DNA of 64,000 nucleotides from Nemopilema nomurai. Taxonomy: Eukaryota > Cnidaria > Scyphozoa > Rhizostomeae > Rhizostomatidae. Below, piece by piece: positions 1 through 12,100 of the stretch. The first letter of the stretch is position 1; each line of letters starts with the position of its first letter. Both the position numbers and the translations under genes were made by a program. The stretch covers positions 1 to 64,000 of the forward strand of contig ML133426.1 of assembly GCA_003864495.1 (NCBI GenBank). Reading direction: 5' to 3'. The notes beneath the pieces were generated by a model that saw nothing but the letters and a program-made list of their open reading frames with translations, ran no database searches and was not told where the DNA came from.

Positions 1-1640
1 TCCGACCTTCTTTTATCATTTTTCTAGAGTAGAACAAGGGCAACCTATTGGTGTATTTGGTTCCTCTTAGACTAGTATTTTGCAAGATATGAGTCGTTTT
101 TGGAGTTGCCCCTTTTACCAAAACACCAAGGCTATAGCCTTGCAAAATTGGTCAAAACTGATGGAAAATTCCGACCTTCTTTTCTACTATTGTCTTGTAG
201 AGTAGAACAAGGGCAACCTATTGGTGTACTTGGTTTAGCTCTTAGACCAGTATTTTGCAAATATGAGTGGTTTTTGAAGTTGTCCCGTTTTACGCAAAAC
301 ACCAAGGCTATAGCCTTGCAAAATTGGTCAAAACTGATGGAAAATTCCGACCTTCTTTTCTACCATCTTGTAAGTAGAACAAGGGCAACCTATTGGTGTA
401 CTTGGTTTAGCTCTTAGACGTGTATTTTGCAAGATATGAGTGGTTTTTGAAGTTGCCCCGTTTTGCGCAAAGCACCAAGGCTATAGCCTTGCAAAATTGG
501 TCAAAACTGATGGAAAATTCCGACCTTCTTTTCTATCATTGTCTTGTAGAGTAGAACAAGGGCAACCTATTGGTGTACTTGGTTTAGCTCTTAGACAGTA
601 TTTTGCAAGATATGAGTGGTTTTTGAAGTTGTCCCGTTTTACGCAAAACACCAAGGCTATAGCCTTGCAAAATTGGTCGAAACTGATGGAAAATTCCGAC
701 CTTCTTTTCTACAATTATCTTGTAAAGTAGAACAAGGGCAACCTATTGGTGTACTTGGTTTAGCTCTAAGACGTGTATTTTGCAAGATATGAGTGGTTTT
801 TGAAGTTGCCCCGTTTTGTGCAAAACACCAAGGCTATAGCCTTGCAAAAGTGGTCAAAACTGATGGAAAATTCCGACCTTCTTTTCTATAATTATCTTGT
901 AAAGTAGAACAATGGCAACCTATTGGTGTACTTGGTTTAGCTCTAAGACATGTATTTTGCAAGATATGAGTGGTTTTTGAAGTTGCCCCGTTTTGCGCAA
1001 AACACTAAAGGCTATAACCTTGCAAAAGTGGTCAAAACTGATGGAAAATTCCGACTTTCTTTTCTACCATTGTCTTGTAGAGTAGAACAAGGGCAACCTA
1101 TTGGCGTACTTGGTTCAGCTCTTAGACGTGTATTTTGCAAGATTTGAGTGGTTTTTGGAGTTGTCCCGTTTTACGCAAACACCAAGGCTATAGCCTTGCA
1201 AAATTGGTCAAAACTGATGGAAAATTCCGACCTTCTTTTCTACCATTGTCTTGTAGAGTAGAACAAGGGCAACCTATTGGTGTACTTGGTTCAGCTCTTA
1301 GACCAGTATTTTGCAAGATATGAGTGGTTTTTGAAGTTGCCCCGTTTTACGCAAAACACCAAGGCTATAGCCTTGCAAAATTGGTCAAAACTGATGGAAA
1401 ATTCCGACCTTCTTTTCTACCATTGTCTTGTAGAGCAGAACAAGGGCAACCTATTGGTGTACTTGGTTCAGCTCTTAGACGTGTATTTTGCAAGATATGA
1501 GTGGTTTTTGAAGTTGCCCCGTTTTACGCAAAGCACCAAGGCTATAGCCTTGCAAAATTGGTCAAAACTGATGGAAAATTCCGACCTTCTTTTTTACCAT
1601 TGTCTTGTAGATTAGAACAAGGGCAACCTATTGGCGTACT
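1..1640. repeat. ~177-bp satellite array, about nine copies, open at the left edge
   Basis: The same unit recurs head to tail. The anchor TGCAAAATTGGTCAAAACTG (two units have AAAAGTGG) occurs near 141, 317, 490, 666, 843, 1021, 1197, 1374 and 1551, so the period is 173-178 bp. Each unit carries the self-complementary 14-mer AAGGCTATAGCCTT, with one variant near 1008. The array runs off the left edge and stops abruptly at 1640, where unrelated sequence starting CAGGGGTGGACC begins. Since 177 is a multiple of three, some units read through as 60-110 aa open frames; these are repeat artefacts with no coding signature. The monomer is close to nucleosomal length, as in many animal satellites. A centromeric or heterochromatic role is only a possibility. 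Confidence 0.95.
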
Positions 1641-3289
1641 CAGGGGTGGACCGGCAGGTCGGGCTATCCGGCTCTGACACGAAGGGCCCCCTTCAGCAAG
1701 GGCTATAAATGGTCTTTTTTTGTAGAAAATTTTTTCAAACTTAAATGATTTAAGGTACTAGTAGGTAGTGGAATGGTACAACGCACAATGGCTGGGGCTA
1801 GAGCAACTCCTAGGGGCCCGCCAAGTGGTAGGGTCCCCTTAAGTTATGCAGCAAACTATTACTACTGCTACACATTTGCACTGATTTGTGAAAATCAATA
1901 CCAGTAGTAGTAGTTTGGGGGTAGTAGAAGTAGTACTAGTTAATGAGTGTCACTGCTCTGGGGCCCTTAGAAGTTGCTCTAAACGCATCCAATTTGCGTT
2001 ACGCCACTACAATAGCTACTACTATCTTAAGTTAAATTGCTTTGAAAAAAGTTTCTAAAAGAAAAGAGGCACTTTGTGACCTTTGGTGAGGAACAGGTAA
2101 ATTCAACTTAATGAAAACTCTTCTGTTGCAGGATGTCTGAAAAGGGCCTACATATTTTACTAAAAAAAATCTCCTCAGCGATAAAAAAAGTACAATTTTT
2201 CACAGGTGTGAGACACAAATGTCTGTTCATTTATAGCAGCGGGATTTATAATCTTCAAATGTATTTCTTACGTATGTAATTGTTTAGAAATGTATTTCTG
2301 ATAACTCCTGAGAGAGCTGAAGTGCATTGGGGGCAGGGGCGGATTTAAGAGGCAACGATGGGGGGTACTAGATTATGGTCGGATTTTAGTGTCACGCCCT
2401 TCAGGTGCCTGGGAAATAATAGAAACGCCCATTTTTGAATTTCTCTTTATAACTTTAATTTCTTAAATCTAACTATAAATAAAAACTATAACTGACTCGA
2501 TAAGAAGATAAATAAGGAAGAAATTGGCGCTATTTTATCACTTTTTCCTACAAAAAAGCTACTTTTTACCGAATCAAAACTGAACTTTCTGGATAGCTCA
2601 AAAATATTGGGGGGTATCGCACCCCCACACCCCCCGGTAAGTCCGTCCCTGATTGGGAGTATTGTTCTGTGAGAGGATATTCCTTGCGTTCTGATCAAGT
2701 GTTTGGCCCTTTTCGGGCATTTCGCAAACCAAGAAGTTTGTTACCAATCAAATTTCCTAATATTTCGGTGTTTCGGATTTTGTCTAGAATTTGGCTCACA
2801 GGAATCTATTCAGTACTGCTCGTAATAGGAATTTAGTGGGAACTCCTGGTAGTTTGACTTGCTTTTTTTTATTCGTTAAGTGAAATATCAAGCATACAAT
2901 TACTGAATTTGATCAGTTGAAATGCCATTTTGATTAAGGGACATTATATTACGCTAAACAATTTCGATCGAAGCTTTCACGCTTGACGCCTAACACATAT
3001 TTCGATATTCATAGAGCAAGATATATCTATCCAATATTTTACATTACTCATGAATATAGTTTAACCTATCAAATTTCAGGGAGCTAGAAATTATTAACAT
3101 ATAGTGCAATTACCCAAAAAAATTGGGGTATGATGTCTTGGAGTCGTGGCATAAAATGCTGTCTGAAAATTAAACTTCTAAACTGTTTGGAATATGTTTG
3201 ATAGTATTTTAAGCCAATTTAAAATGTTTGGCTGCAAAAATTTACCGGGGGAGTACCCCAGGTATTTATCAGTTTCGGGCCAGTCCGCA
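1641..3289. mobile_element. Possible composite DNA-transposon relic
   Basis: The left end starts CAGGGGTGGACCGGC at 1641. The reverse complement of the right end at about 3275-3289 reads CAGGTGCGGACTGGC, a 12/15 match that could be a degenerate terminal inverted repeat of a hAT-like element. No convincing 8-bp target duplication flanks the pair. The interior holds no open frame resembling a transposase. It contains a shorter, better-supported element at 2334-2651, which would be a nested insertion. The start coincides with the end of the satellite array, as if the element had inserted into the array or the array had been truncated there. An accidental match remains possible. Confidence 0.3.
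2334..2651. mobile_element. Non-autonomous hAT-like element (MITE), 318 bp
   Basis: The left end reads CAGGGGCGGATTTAAG and the reverse complement of the right end reads CAGGGACGGACTTACC, giving inverted termini with the CAGGG start typical of hAT elements. The flanks are ATTGGGGG at 2326-2333 and ATTGGGAG at 2652-2659, an 8-bp duplication with one mismatch, which is the hAT target-site length. A G/C-rich hairpin-forming stretch lies just inside the right end. There is no transposase open frame, so any movement would have depended on an enzyme encoded elsewhere. Confidence 0.75.
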
Positions 3290-3292
3290 CCT

Positions 3293-3756
3293 GTCTTTAA
3301 TGCAGCAATTTGGGGGACACTAAAGAAGAAAGTCATCATTTATCCTCTTGGGTGGTCGAATACCAGATGATGGAGTAACAGCATCTTGTTCGTTAACATG
3401 TTGAACGAACATGCAACTTAAACTCTGAGCAACCATTCAAGATAATGATCTATCACAGAATATATCAACTGGCTTGAAATGCAGTAGAGGAATCAATATG
3501 CAAAATATTTTACGAACGTTTCCGCGCAAAAGATCCTGAAACATTTTGCATTCTGATTCCTCTACTGTATTTCAAGCCAGCTGATATATTCTGCGTTAGA
3601 TCATTATCTTGAATTGTTGCTCGGGGTTTTAGTTGCATTTTCGTTCAACATGTTAACGAACAAGATGATGTTACTCCATCATCTGCGATTCGACCACCCC
3701 AGAGGATAAATGATGACTTTCTTCTTTAATGTCCCCCAAATTGCTGCATTGAAGAC
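3293..3756. mobile_element. Foldback palindrome, ~215-bp arms
   Basis: The left arm (about 3293-3512) is repeated almost exactly as its reverse complement in the right arm (about 3541-3756), with a spacer of roughly 28 bp. Both arms start with GTCTT(T/C)AATGCAGCAA and end near GCAAAAT. Scattered mismatches and a few small indels show that the arms have aged. There is no open reading frame and no clear target duplication. This is the form of a foldback transposon or inverted-duplicate MITE. If transcribed, it would form a long hairpin RNA. Confidence 0.85.
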
Positions 3757-5144
3757 CAAGTCACTTGTAGAGCATCATCGCCCATTCCTTTTGTCCCTTT
3801 CAACTGCTTTTCGTCTAGAATAATCACGAATCAGACATTTTGACATCGCAAACACAAGACCCATGAGCATTGAGCAGCGTTTGCTATCGAATCAAAAACA
3901 CTTTGATCAAAGAATTCCTAAGTTCTTATTTATAGACATGTAGTTGTTTGTGACGTCAATTTATTAATCATGAAAACGAGATTCTTACGAGTGTTGGTCA
4001 TAGCATCGAGGTCAGTGACTTTCGAGCGAGACAGCGACCATAGCCATGTAAAATGAGTGGTTCTCGTCAATAACCTGTTTTGACCTATATAACGATAACA
4101 AGTATAGAATGAATAGATAAGAGCATAGTGAGGGCTGGGATGTTCTTGGCTTGGCCGTATTATGCGTATTAGACAGGTTATGCTACTTTTCTGTAAAAGT
4201 ATTTTCTTCCGAAATTAAAAAGCTCTTTGTTTTTGTTAAGCACCACATTGCGTAGTGTATAAAAATTGCAAAGTTTCTAAGGAGTGAGAAAAGAAAAGTT
4301 TGAAGAAGAACTTGCGGGCTGAGGTTTAATTCTAATAGTATTTCAAAGGCTACGAGGAAGACATATTGATACCAGCATGTCATTGTAGCCAATGTTGTGT
4401 CAATATTTCGTGTCAGTTGTTGCAGACTGCTCCAATTGCGTGTTTAGAGATACAGCAAGTTCTCTGCAAAAAGCTTCATATCATATAAAAATGTTTGATG
4501 CTTTTACCTGACTTAATGGGGATAATATTTCAGCTGAAATTTACATATAAACCTGGGAGTTTTTTTAATCAATTAAGATTTTCCTGCTCGAAAGGATTAC
4601 GAACCTGCTGTCCATGAAGAATAATAATACATTTTCCAATTCAAATATACAATATATTAAATATGTTCGGTAAAAATGAGGGATTTCCACTTTTTCATGA
4701 TCAAATTTCAACAAATAATCTTGCATAGCATACAAAACGTTCTTTCTTATCAACAAAATATGGGCGGACCCGTTTATTTCAATATTAGAGTCATTCGATA
4801 AAATTTGACTGACAAGAACTTTTTCTATTTATTATTATTTAAGGAAATCTTTCCTCTGGCTATGAATGCCAAAAATAAGCGCAAAAAGTTCTTCCCCAGC
4901 TATTAATCTATGTTTGTGGTACAAACAACAATAACAACATAAAGCGCAGAAAATTTTGATAATAACGGCGGTTATTGACAAGATTAATGTACATATAGCA
5001 GTTGTCTAATTCTTCAACATAACTTTTTGACGGAATAGGTTCCCACGGGTAGCTTTATTGCAAGGAGCGCACAAAAGAGGATAAAAATATGAAGACCTCA
5101 AGGAGGCTGTTTGTTCCCTTGAGATTCACTTTGCAACCAAGAAA
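3757..5144. other. Intergenic, no gene recognised
   Basis: AT-rich sequence upstream of the secreted-protein gene. The open frames here (about 4183-4392 and 4565-4756, minus) are short, of ordinary low-complexity composition, and lack splice-supported neighbours. A candidate core promoter near its right end is listed separately. Confidence 0.6.
5081..5090 (+). promoter_or_regulatory. Candidate TATA-like box of the secreted-protein gene
   Basis: ATAAAAATAT lies 55 bp before the ATG at 5145. That leaves room for a transcription start about 25-30 bp downstream and a short leader. It is the only TATA-like motif in a suitable position, but the surrounding DNA is AT-rich, so the call is tentative. 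Confidence 0.35.
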
Positions 5145-7033
5145 ATGTCATCGAATGCTGTGTCATCGAATGCTGTGTCATCGAATGCTGTTATTGTATT
5201 GACTGCCTTCCTTCTGATTGCACTTAGCATGGGTGAACAAGGCATCGTCAGCAGATCTTTCGATGGAGTGAAATGCTCAGGTGACGAGAAAAAAGTATAT
5301 ACAGTTCCATCTCAAATTGATTGTATCCATCGTTGTATGGTACACGATGGATGCAGTAATGTCAATTACAAAACTGGTTATGGTGCCCAGAATATCTGTG
5401 AAGTGATGTTTGGTGATTACTGCGCAGGTACGACTGAGACAAAGTTTTGGAAAACGATGAGAATCAAGGTGAGGGCTACAAGTTTTTTACTTGCATAGAA
5501 ACATTTCACCTATTTATTATAATTATTGTTATTTCTATCTATCCATTTATTACCATTACTTTTTCTATTTTATCTATTTGTCATAAATCAACTCACTAAT
5601 TTTGCCAAGAAAATAGCAAACATCTCGTGAAAAATTTTTGCAATTAGCTAATGGCATGTTTATGGTAGTTACATGTTTATGGTAGTTACATGTTTATGGT
5701 AGTTACATGTTTATGGTGGTTACATGTTCATGTGAATAAGAAGATTTGTATGATAAACTGGTCTGTAAGCAAGAACTGATGAGAAAAATTTAATTTCAAA
5801 TTAACCAATTTTGTTTTTAATTTTAGAGGCAGGTCTTCCCGAAGCCAAAGAGTAAGTAACCGGTTAAATATCTTTTGAAACAAACGCCTACCTCTGTGGA
5901 GTCTAGTGAGACATTAATACCTTTACGTCATAAATAAGACATATCTGCACTACACAAAAGCTCCTAATGCTTACAAACGAGCATACACTGTCAACAAGTC
6001 CACAGTGTTGTATGTCTCAAATGCAAATGTTAAATTCCAGCTCATAGCAGCTGCAAGGAGTTGCTTGCATCAAACGAAGAAGCTGCATCCGGTGTTTATC
6101 AACTAGAAACCGGCCCGCACTTTTGCATCATGGATGACATCTTGGGATGTGGAGGAGGGGGATGGACGCTGGCGATCAAAATCAATGGCTCAAAGGTATT
6201 TGATCTTTTATCGCTCGGGTTTTGAGAAACAGCCTATGATCATGATCAAAATTAAATCAATTCATCTTGTCTGATTTGCTCCACAATAATGTAGAACAGT
6301 AAAGACAACAGGTCAAGTTGAGGTTTCAAGGAATTGTTACAATTTAAAGTTTGGTTGTTTATGGTATATGAGTAATTACAGCGCTAAAATGACTTTGTTT
6401 CTTTCTCAAATGGAGATGAAAGCACCTTTTCTCTCTTGACAATAAAAATCAGAATGGCCAGCACTATGCAAAAAGATTATAACATATATTTTGCAATTGT
6501 ACCTGGCAGTAAAATCGCTTTCTCGTACTCTTTAGGAAACGTTTCTTCTAAACTCTGAGTTTTGGACAAACAACAAAACGTACAACTTAGAAGATGGCAT
6601 AAAATCGTTCGGCAGACACGAAGCAAAGTTCCCTGCATACAGCAAAATGGCCTTTAATGAGATTTGTATTGGCCTCAACGTGTCCAAAATCACACACTGG
6701 CTTCTAATTCCTGTTAACGGCGCCTCGTTGCTTGACATCTTCAAGTCGGGCCTGTACAAGCCTACGAATCTGGGGAGAGAGGCGTGGAAAGGCTTGATAC
6801 CACATTCGTCCTTGCAAGCAAACTGCAACGCAGAGGGGTTCAATGCGAAGGCGCACGACAGCAGCTTGGTCGCAAGGCTGGGCATATTTGCGAATGACAA
6901 CAACAACTGCAAAACAACAGAGTCCTACTTGGGCCTGGGGGGTATGTGGAGTTCGTGCTGCAATTACGCGGCGTCAAGCCCAGACAATGGCAACAAGGAC
7001 ACGCGTGGGATGGGATATGTGCTCATAAAATGA
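5145..7033 (+). CDS. Secreted PAN-like / fibrinogen-related protein, 4 exons, 333 aa
   Basis: The hand-built model joins 5145-5468, 5827-5851, 6041-6195 and 6536-7033. All junctions are GT-AG with phases 0, 1 and 0, and the total is 1002 nt. The N-terminus begins with three copies of SSNAV followed by a hydrophobic core (IVLTAFLLIALSMG), which fits a signal peptide. Residues about 40-108 hold a Cys-rich PAN/apple-like module with the segments DCIHRCMVHDGCSN and ICEVMFGDYC. Exon 3 opens a fibrinogen-related C-terminal domain (SCKELLASN, then GGGGWTLAIKINGSK). Exon 4 carries conserved stretches typical of cnidarian members (EFWTNNKTY, EICIGLNV, NLGREAWKGLI, LQANCNAEGFN, final GMGYVLIK). Related anthozoan proteins are secreted, some into the coral skeletal matrix, and are thought to bind glycans or matrix. 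The function here is not known. A 17-bp minisatellite sits in intron 1. Confidence 0.85.
5656..5732. repeat. 17-bp minisatellite in intron 1 of the secreted-protein gene
   Basis: ATGTTTATGGTAGTTAC is repeated four times from 5656 to 5723. The last copy has one change (GGTGG), and a degenerate partial copy follows. Confidence 0.9.
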
Positions 7034-9195
7034 GCCCCTGTGAAGGAGTACTGTGCTTTAAGAAAAGATTGTTAGAGGAAGCTGAGAAGGACGTTGCTTT
7101 AAACGACTTCAGACCGTGCAGTTTAGTGCATTCGTATGGTGAAAGCGACACGTTATGAAGATATAGATAGGGGCTGCATCCAAGACGCATAATAACGTGA
7201 ATTCATATTTGTCGAAATCCATTATGAATACGTATATATAAGATCTCTACAGCGCAGTAGAGTTAGTTAAAAATTCTTTTGATTATCATCTTAATATTAT
7301 TACCATCTATCATTATTTCAATTTATTATTTTCATTTATAACCCTTATTATCATTGCTTATCACGACATCGTTGTTGCTGTTGCTGTTTTTGTTGTTGCT
7401 TCATTTTTCCTGATTGGCAGTGGAGATAGTAATAGAACTCGATGAAATATGTTTTTAAAGATAAGTTACCTGATCTTACTTCCGAAAAGATAGGATAACA
7501 ATCTAATTGTTTTCCAAAAGGAGACAGGCAAGTTGTGAAGTAGGCAGCTAGACGGAATCTTTCGTCCATGATGAAGCGGTAAATGAAACACTCTCAACTT
7601 TGAGTCTAGATGTCACTTTGTCAGCAAAGATCAGAACATTGAGAATACAGCCCTTCATTTCCAATCAACGGAAAAGCAATAGAGACTAGTCTAGCGAGAA
7701 ACTTAATTCATGGTGACAAACGTCTTTGTTTTAAGCTGACCAGGAGCTGCGAAATTTGAGAAAACAATTTAATATTTCATGAAAAGTTGACAGCTCATAT
7801 ACGGAATGACAGTAAGGCTCTGAAAACCTATACACAGTGCTATATTTGGGGCTGGATTACTGCCTTCTACTTAAATGTCTTCCGTTTCTGGGAACTTTAG
7901 CAGTTGTTCTTTAAAGACACTAGAAACAATTCTGAATAAGCCAGTTTCTATAAGTTCGATTACTAAGACAAACCGGTGACTTTAAGAAGCAAAACTTGTT
8001 TCAAGGCTCCTGCATTGCACAGTTTATTAACAAAAATATATGTAAAAAGAAATTCAGGATATCATTTAATGGCTAGCTTCTCTGCGCTCGAAGTTTGACA
8101 GGTGCTGAACTATCTTTAAGGTTACTTCGGCATTAATTCTATGCAATACAACTCTCCACAATTGCTATCTGGGATCATTTTGATGCCATCCAAATGCTCT
8201 GGTCAAATACTTCTATAATGGCCCACAACTTTCTTAACAAAATTAAGTTGTTGTACTAGCGCTAATGAAAATTATTTTCAATCACAAAATAAGCAGACAG
8301 CAAAATATGATTCTCTTTGCAAGTCACAGTTCACATAGCTTCAGAATTACATTAATAAGAGTCAACCGGGGCATCAGTGCCTTGATAATATCAAATGCCT
8401 CTCCTTTCCACAATGTTGTAGTTGATGTCACTCTAGTAAAATCCCCTATAGTGCAAGCTAATGGCTCTATTTGCTAACTTACCAGAAGTCAAAGCATAGG
8501 CGTTGCCTTACAATATCAAGCGCTATTCATCAAGACAAACTCTTGCCTATAGGATAGCAGCATGTCCATTAACTCGTATTGTTACTTAAAATATGTGAAG
8601 AAGGCCTCAAAGATGACATTTTCCTCCAGCAGATTAAATAAGGGTACACAAAACCACTTAATGGAATAAGAACATAATACAAATATGGCTCTACAAACAT
8701 TTACCTTCAATATTTGTTCATTAATTAAATATGGAGAATTAAACATAATTTCAGCTGCAACTATCAAGTCAATCTTAACGTCAACGAGAGAGCCGATTTC
8801 GCTCAGCGTTCACTGAGAGAATTCACTTTTTGACTATCCAGCCAATACAGTTAAACACCTGTACCATCTGTAAAATAAAACATCGAGTTTTGGAAACAGA
8901 TGAATTTGGAAAAAATTATTTAGGAATGCAGATATTTCTAGTTAACAACTGACTTATTTGCATTCTGAAATGATGACAGATTAGATTATTTCCAAACTGT
9001 TTCTACCGGTTTGAGTCACCAATTACTCAAATGATGAACAAATAAGGAAAGGTTTTTCGCAAAGAGCTTTCTTCAGTCACCGGATGGCCTACGTTGGCCT
9101 TGGAATATGAATATTATAAAAAGGCAATTAACAGCGAAAATGACGCAGGGAGCTAGCAAATTTGATTCAAAACGCACTGAAGTTAGAAGATTTCA
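7034..9195. other. Intergenic, no gene recognised
   Basis: This lies between the 3' ends of the convergent secreted-protein (+) and PDZ (-) genes and probably includes both 3' untranslated regions. It contains short simple stretches (TTGTTGCTG near 7372-7400) but no open frame with splice-consistent neighbours or recognisable domains. Confidence 0.6.
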
Positions 9196-12100
9196 TTATA
9201 ATGTGCCCCAGGAATTCAAGCACGAATAACTCATACTATGTGGCCAGGAGCTTAAGTAATGCGCAGGAATATTGAAGTAGGGGCCAGGTAGGGAGATTGC
9301 TGCAGAGCTGTTTTTCGTCGTTAAAAACTTCACTTTTATCAAAAGCCGTTTAACATTGCTTCCCAGATTAGATCAATTATTTTCTAAGTAAAATTTTTAC
9401 TACTAACCAATCAATTTTCTGCTAAAAACTTCCGACCGCATTCGGGGAATTCAAAATTGCAAAGACATACCTCCATACATGAGAACACTGCTTCTTGTAG
9501 GTGGCACTATCTTCATCTCGAAAGAAACATGGTCAGTTCGCTTAGGCCCTTTTCTCATGTCCTTCTTTAGAGTCGATTTCAGAAGACTGGAAGAGCCCGG
9601 AGAGATATTTCGCTTATTGTTTGGCGTGCAAGACATTTGAGATTCATCTGCAAAAAGATTAGCGAACAAGCGTTAATAAACATGACAAATGAATTGCAAA
9701 TATTCAATTAATCAATAAGCTTCCTCTCAAACTGTCGTTTGATGGCTAGAAGAGAAGAGAACGAAAAAACAATTCGACCCTCCTCAAAAACGATACACAT
9801 CTTCTATCCTAAAGTTATTTGCGGGACAGCACAATGATAACACTTGAGTTTACAATTTGTTACGCCTTTTGGGAGCGTGAACGAGAACATGGAAGAGCAA
9901 CAAGCAAAACTGTGTTGCTTTTCAAGACTTTAGAAACCCAACATCCAAATGAAATCTGAAAGAAAAAGTGACTTGAAGCCATAAGACATCATAGAGCATA
10001 AAGGACGGCTTAGCAATAGATCCAACCTGCAATACAGATTGGTGGAGAGGAACGTTTGCCTAGACCACCTTCTACGATATTTGAGTCAGCTTTGCACCTG
10101 GATGCACTCTTTACAGATGAACCAACAAACTAACCTTCGATATAGCCTAGATTAACGTTGTCATACTCCTGCAAACCACCAAGTGTCTGGTTGGATATGA
10201 GTTCCAGCATGGAGCCACACGTGGTGTCCCCGAGTTCGTTCATTGTCACCGTCCTTCGCTTAGAGTCAGCTGACTGTGTGTCCTTTGTGGAGGTGCAGTC
10301 ACTTCGCGAGCGTAGACGACGCTCTACGAATAAACAAGGGGCTTTCTACATGAAACATTCGAGCACTGAAACAATACTAGTACACCATTAAATCTAGTAG
10401 AAATGAAAATATATTGAAATGAAACTTAGATGTAATAATGTCATTACTTGATTCCTTTCTTGAATTAACTGTAATTAAGTGTAAAAATTTGACATTCTTT
10501 GAGATACTTTGATCAGACAAGGATATGCATAGCCAATGCCAATCAATTTCTGAGTGATAAAACAGTATTTATCATTTTAATTAGTGATAAAGAGATTGTA
10601 ATGGTCCTAAGTTTTCAATCCGAGTTTTATGCCAAATACAAAAACTCTTCTCTTTTTAAGTTGTTCATTCCTTGGTGGTGTTCAGAACTGCAATGCTTAT
10701 TACAGCAGTTATAACTCGTTTGCAAGACCTTCTTGCAACAACAATCAAAATAAGCTATGGCCTCAAATAAATTTGAAGTATGATGTTTGAAACAAAGTCA
10801 CAAATATTGACAAATAAAGTACAGCAATCAAATCAGACAACCGTCATACCCTTAAAACTGTTATGCTGATGTCCACTATTTTCTGCATCAATTCTTTTTG
10901 CCAAACTTTCTATTTTCTCTTCAATGCTTATGCCCCTCCCCATAAGCAATTTCACCTCTCCAAAAGTGTTCTTTGGTAAAAAAAAAAGCTAACAATTTTT
11001 AAAGGGAATGAAGAATTTTAGTACTTTAGAAATATCGCTTTAGTATTGCAAAGCACCTTTGGTTGACTAGAATTGCGAGTTGATGGACTAAGACTTCACA
11101 CTTTACGTGCAAAAGTGCATGCAAGTATCAAGGCAGAATCTTTGTCTACCTACAGGGGTGCATATTTTGTAATCGACCTTGATTACATTCACAATGATTT
11201 ACTAAAGGAATAAAAAAGTCTCTTCCAAAAATAGGCAATGATAAATAGTTATGAGTTAATAGATTAGAATTGCAGATAATCCTATACCTGCCAAAAGTGC
11301 TCTAGAATATAATTGACTAACCTTTAGAATATTCATCGCATCCAACTGACTGGCTGACCGCATGTCCTTGCCATTGCACTGAAGTATTCTGTCCCCTTGT
11401 TCAAAAAGTCCACTGGCTTCAGCAATACTTCCAGTTGCCTTGAAATGACGCAATCACAAACATCAATTGGCAACAAATGGTAAGACCTAATGTACCTCAG
11501 GGCATCATGTATATACTGCGGCAGTATGTCAAGATATGTCGTTGAAAGTTTTAAGCGGGAAGTTACATCTACTGTCATCAATAAACTGATAAACATGGTC
11601 CTTAAAACACATTCATAATAGTGGTGCTACAAGTTATAAATAATTTTGTTCAATGCTTTCTTGGCAGATTTAAACATAAGAAGCATGATTGCAGCTAGCC
11701 ATAGTACTGGGAAAGGATGTTGACGACAAGCAAAAAATAACTACAATAATCAACAATATCAAATGTCATTGCACATAGGGGCAATGTAGACTAATGGAGA
11801 TGTTCGTTTCCAGAATGAAATTTATTTTATCAAGCAAAAGTTTAAAGATTGAATGGAAACAAATATATTGTTTGAAAATTTTAAGACCAAATTAACACTT
11901 ACGATGTATGTGACAAAAACTCCATTGCCATCCCTGTAAAAAGATGGAAAACGAGTGATATAGCAAGGTTTAACAAAATACATGGCACTAGAAAGCAAAG
12001 CATAAAATTGCATAGTGAACCACAAAAGAAACTAGTCCAATAAGGACATGGTAAACAGCCATAGCAGATAAAGAGATCAAGCTAAGAGGAAAATTCCAAT

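Noticed and set aside
100..1615. Five overlapping plus-strand open frames of 62-112 aa
   Set aside because: They are translations of the 177-bp satellite, whose period is divisible by three; the peptides repeat with the array.
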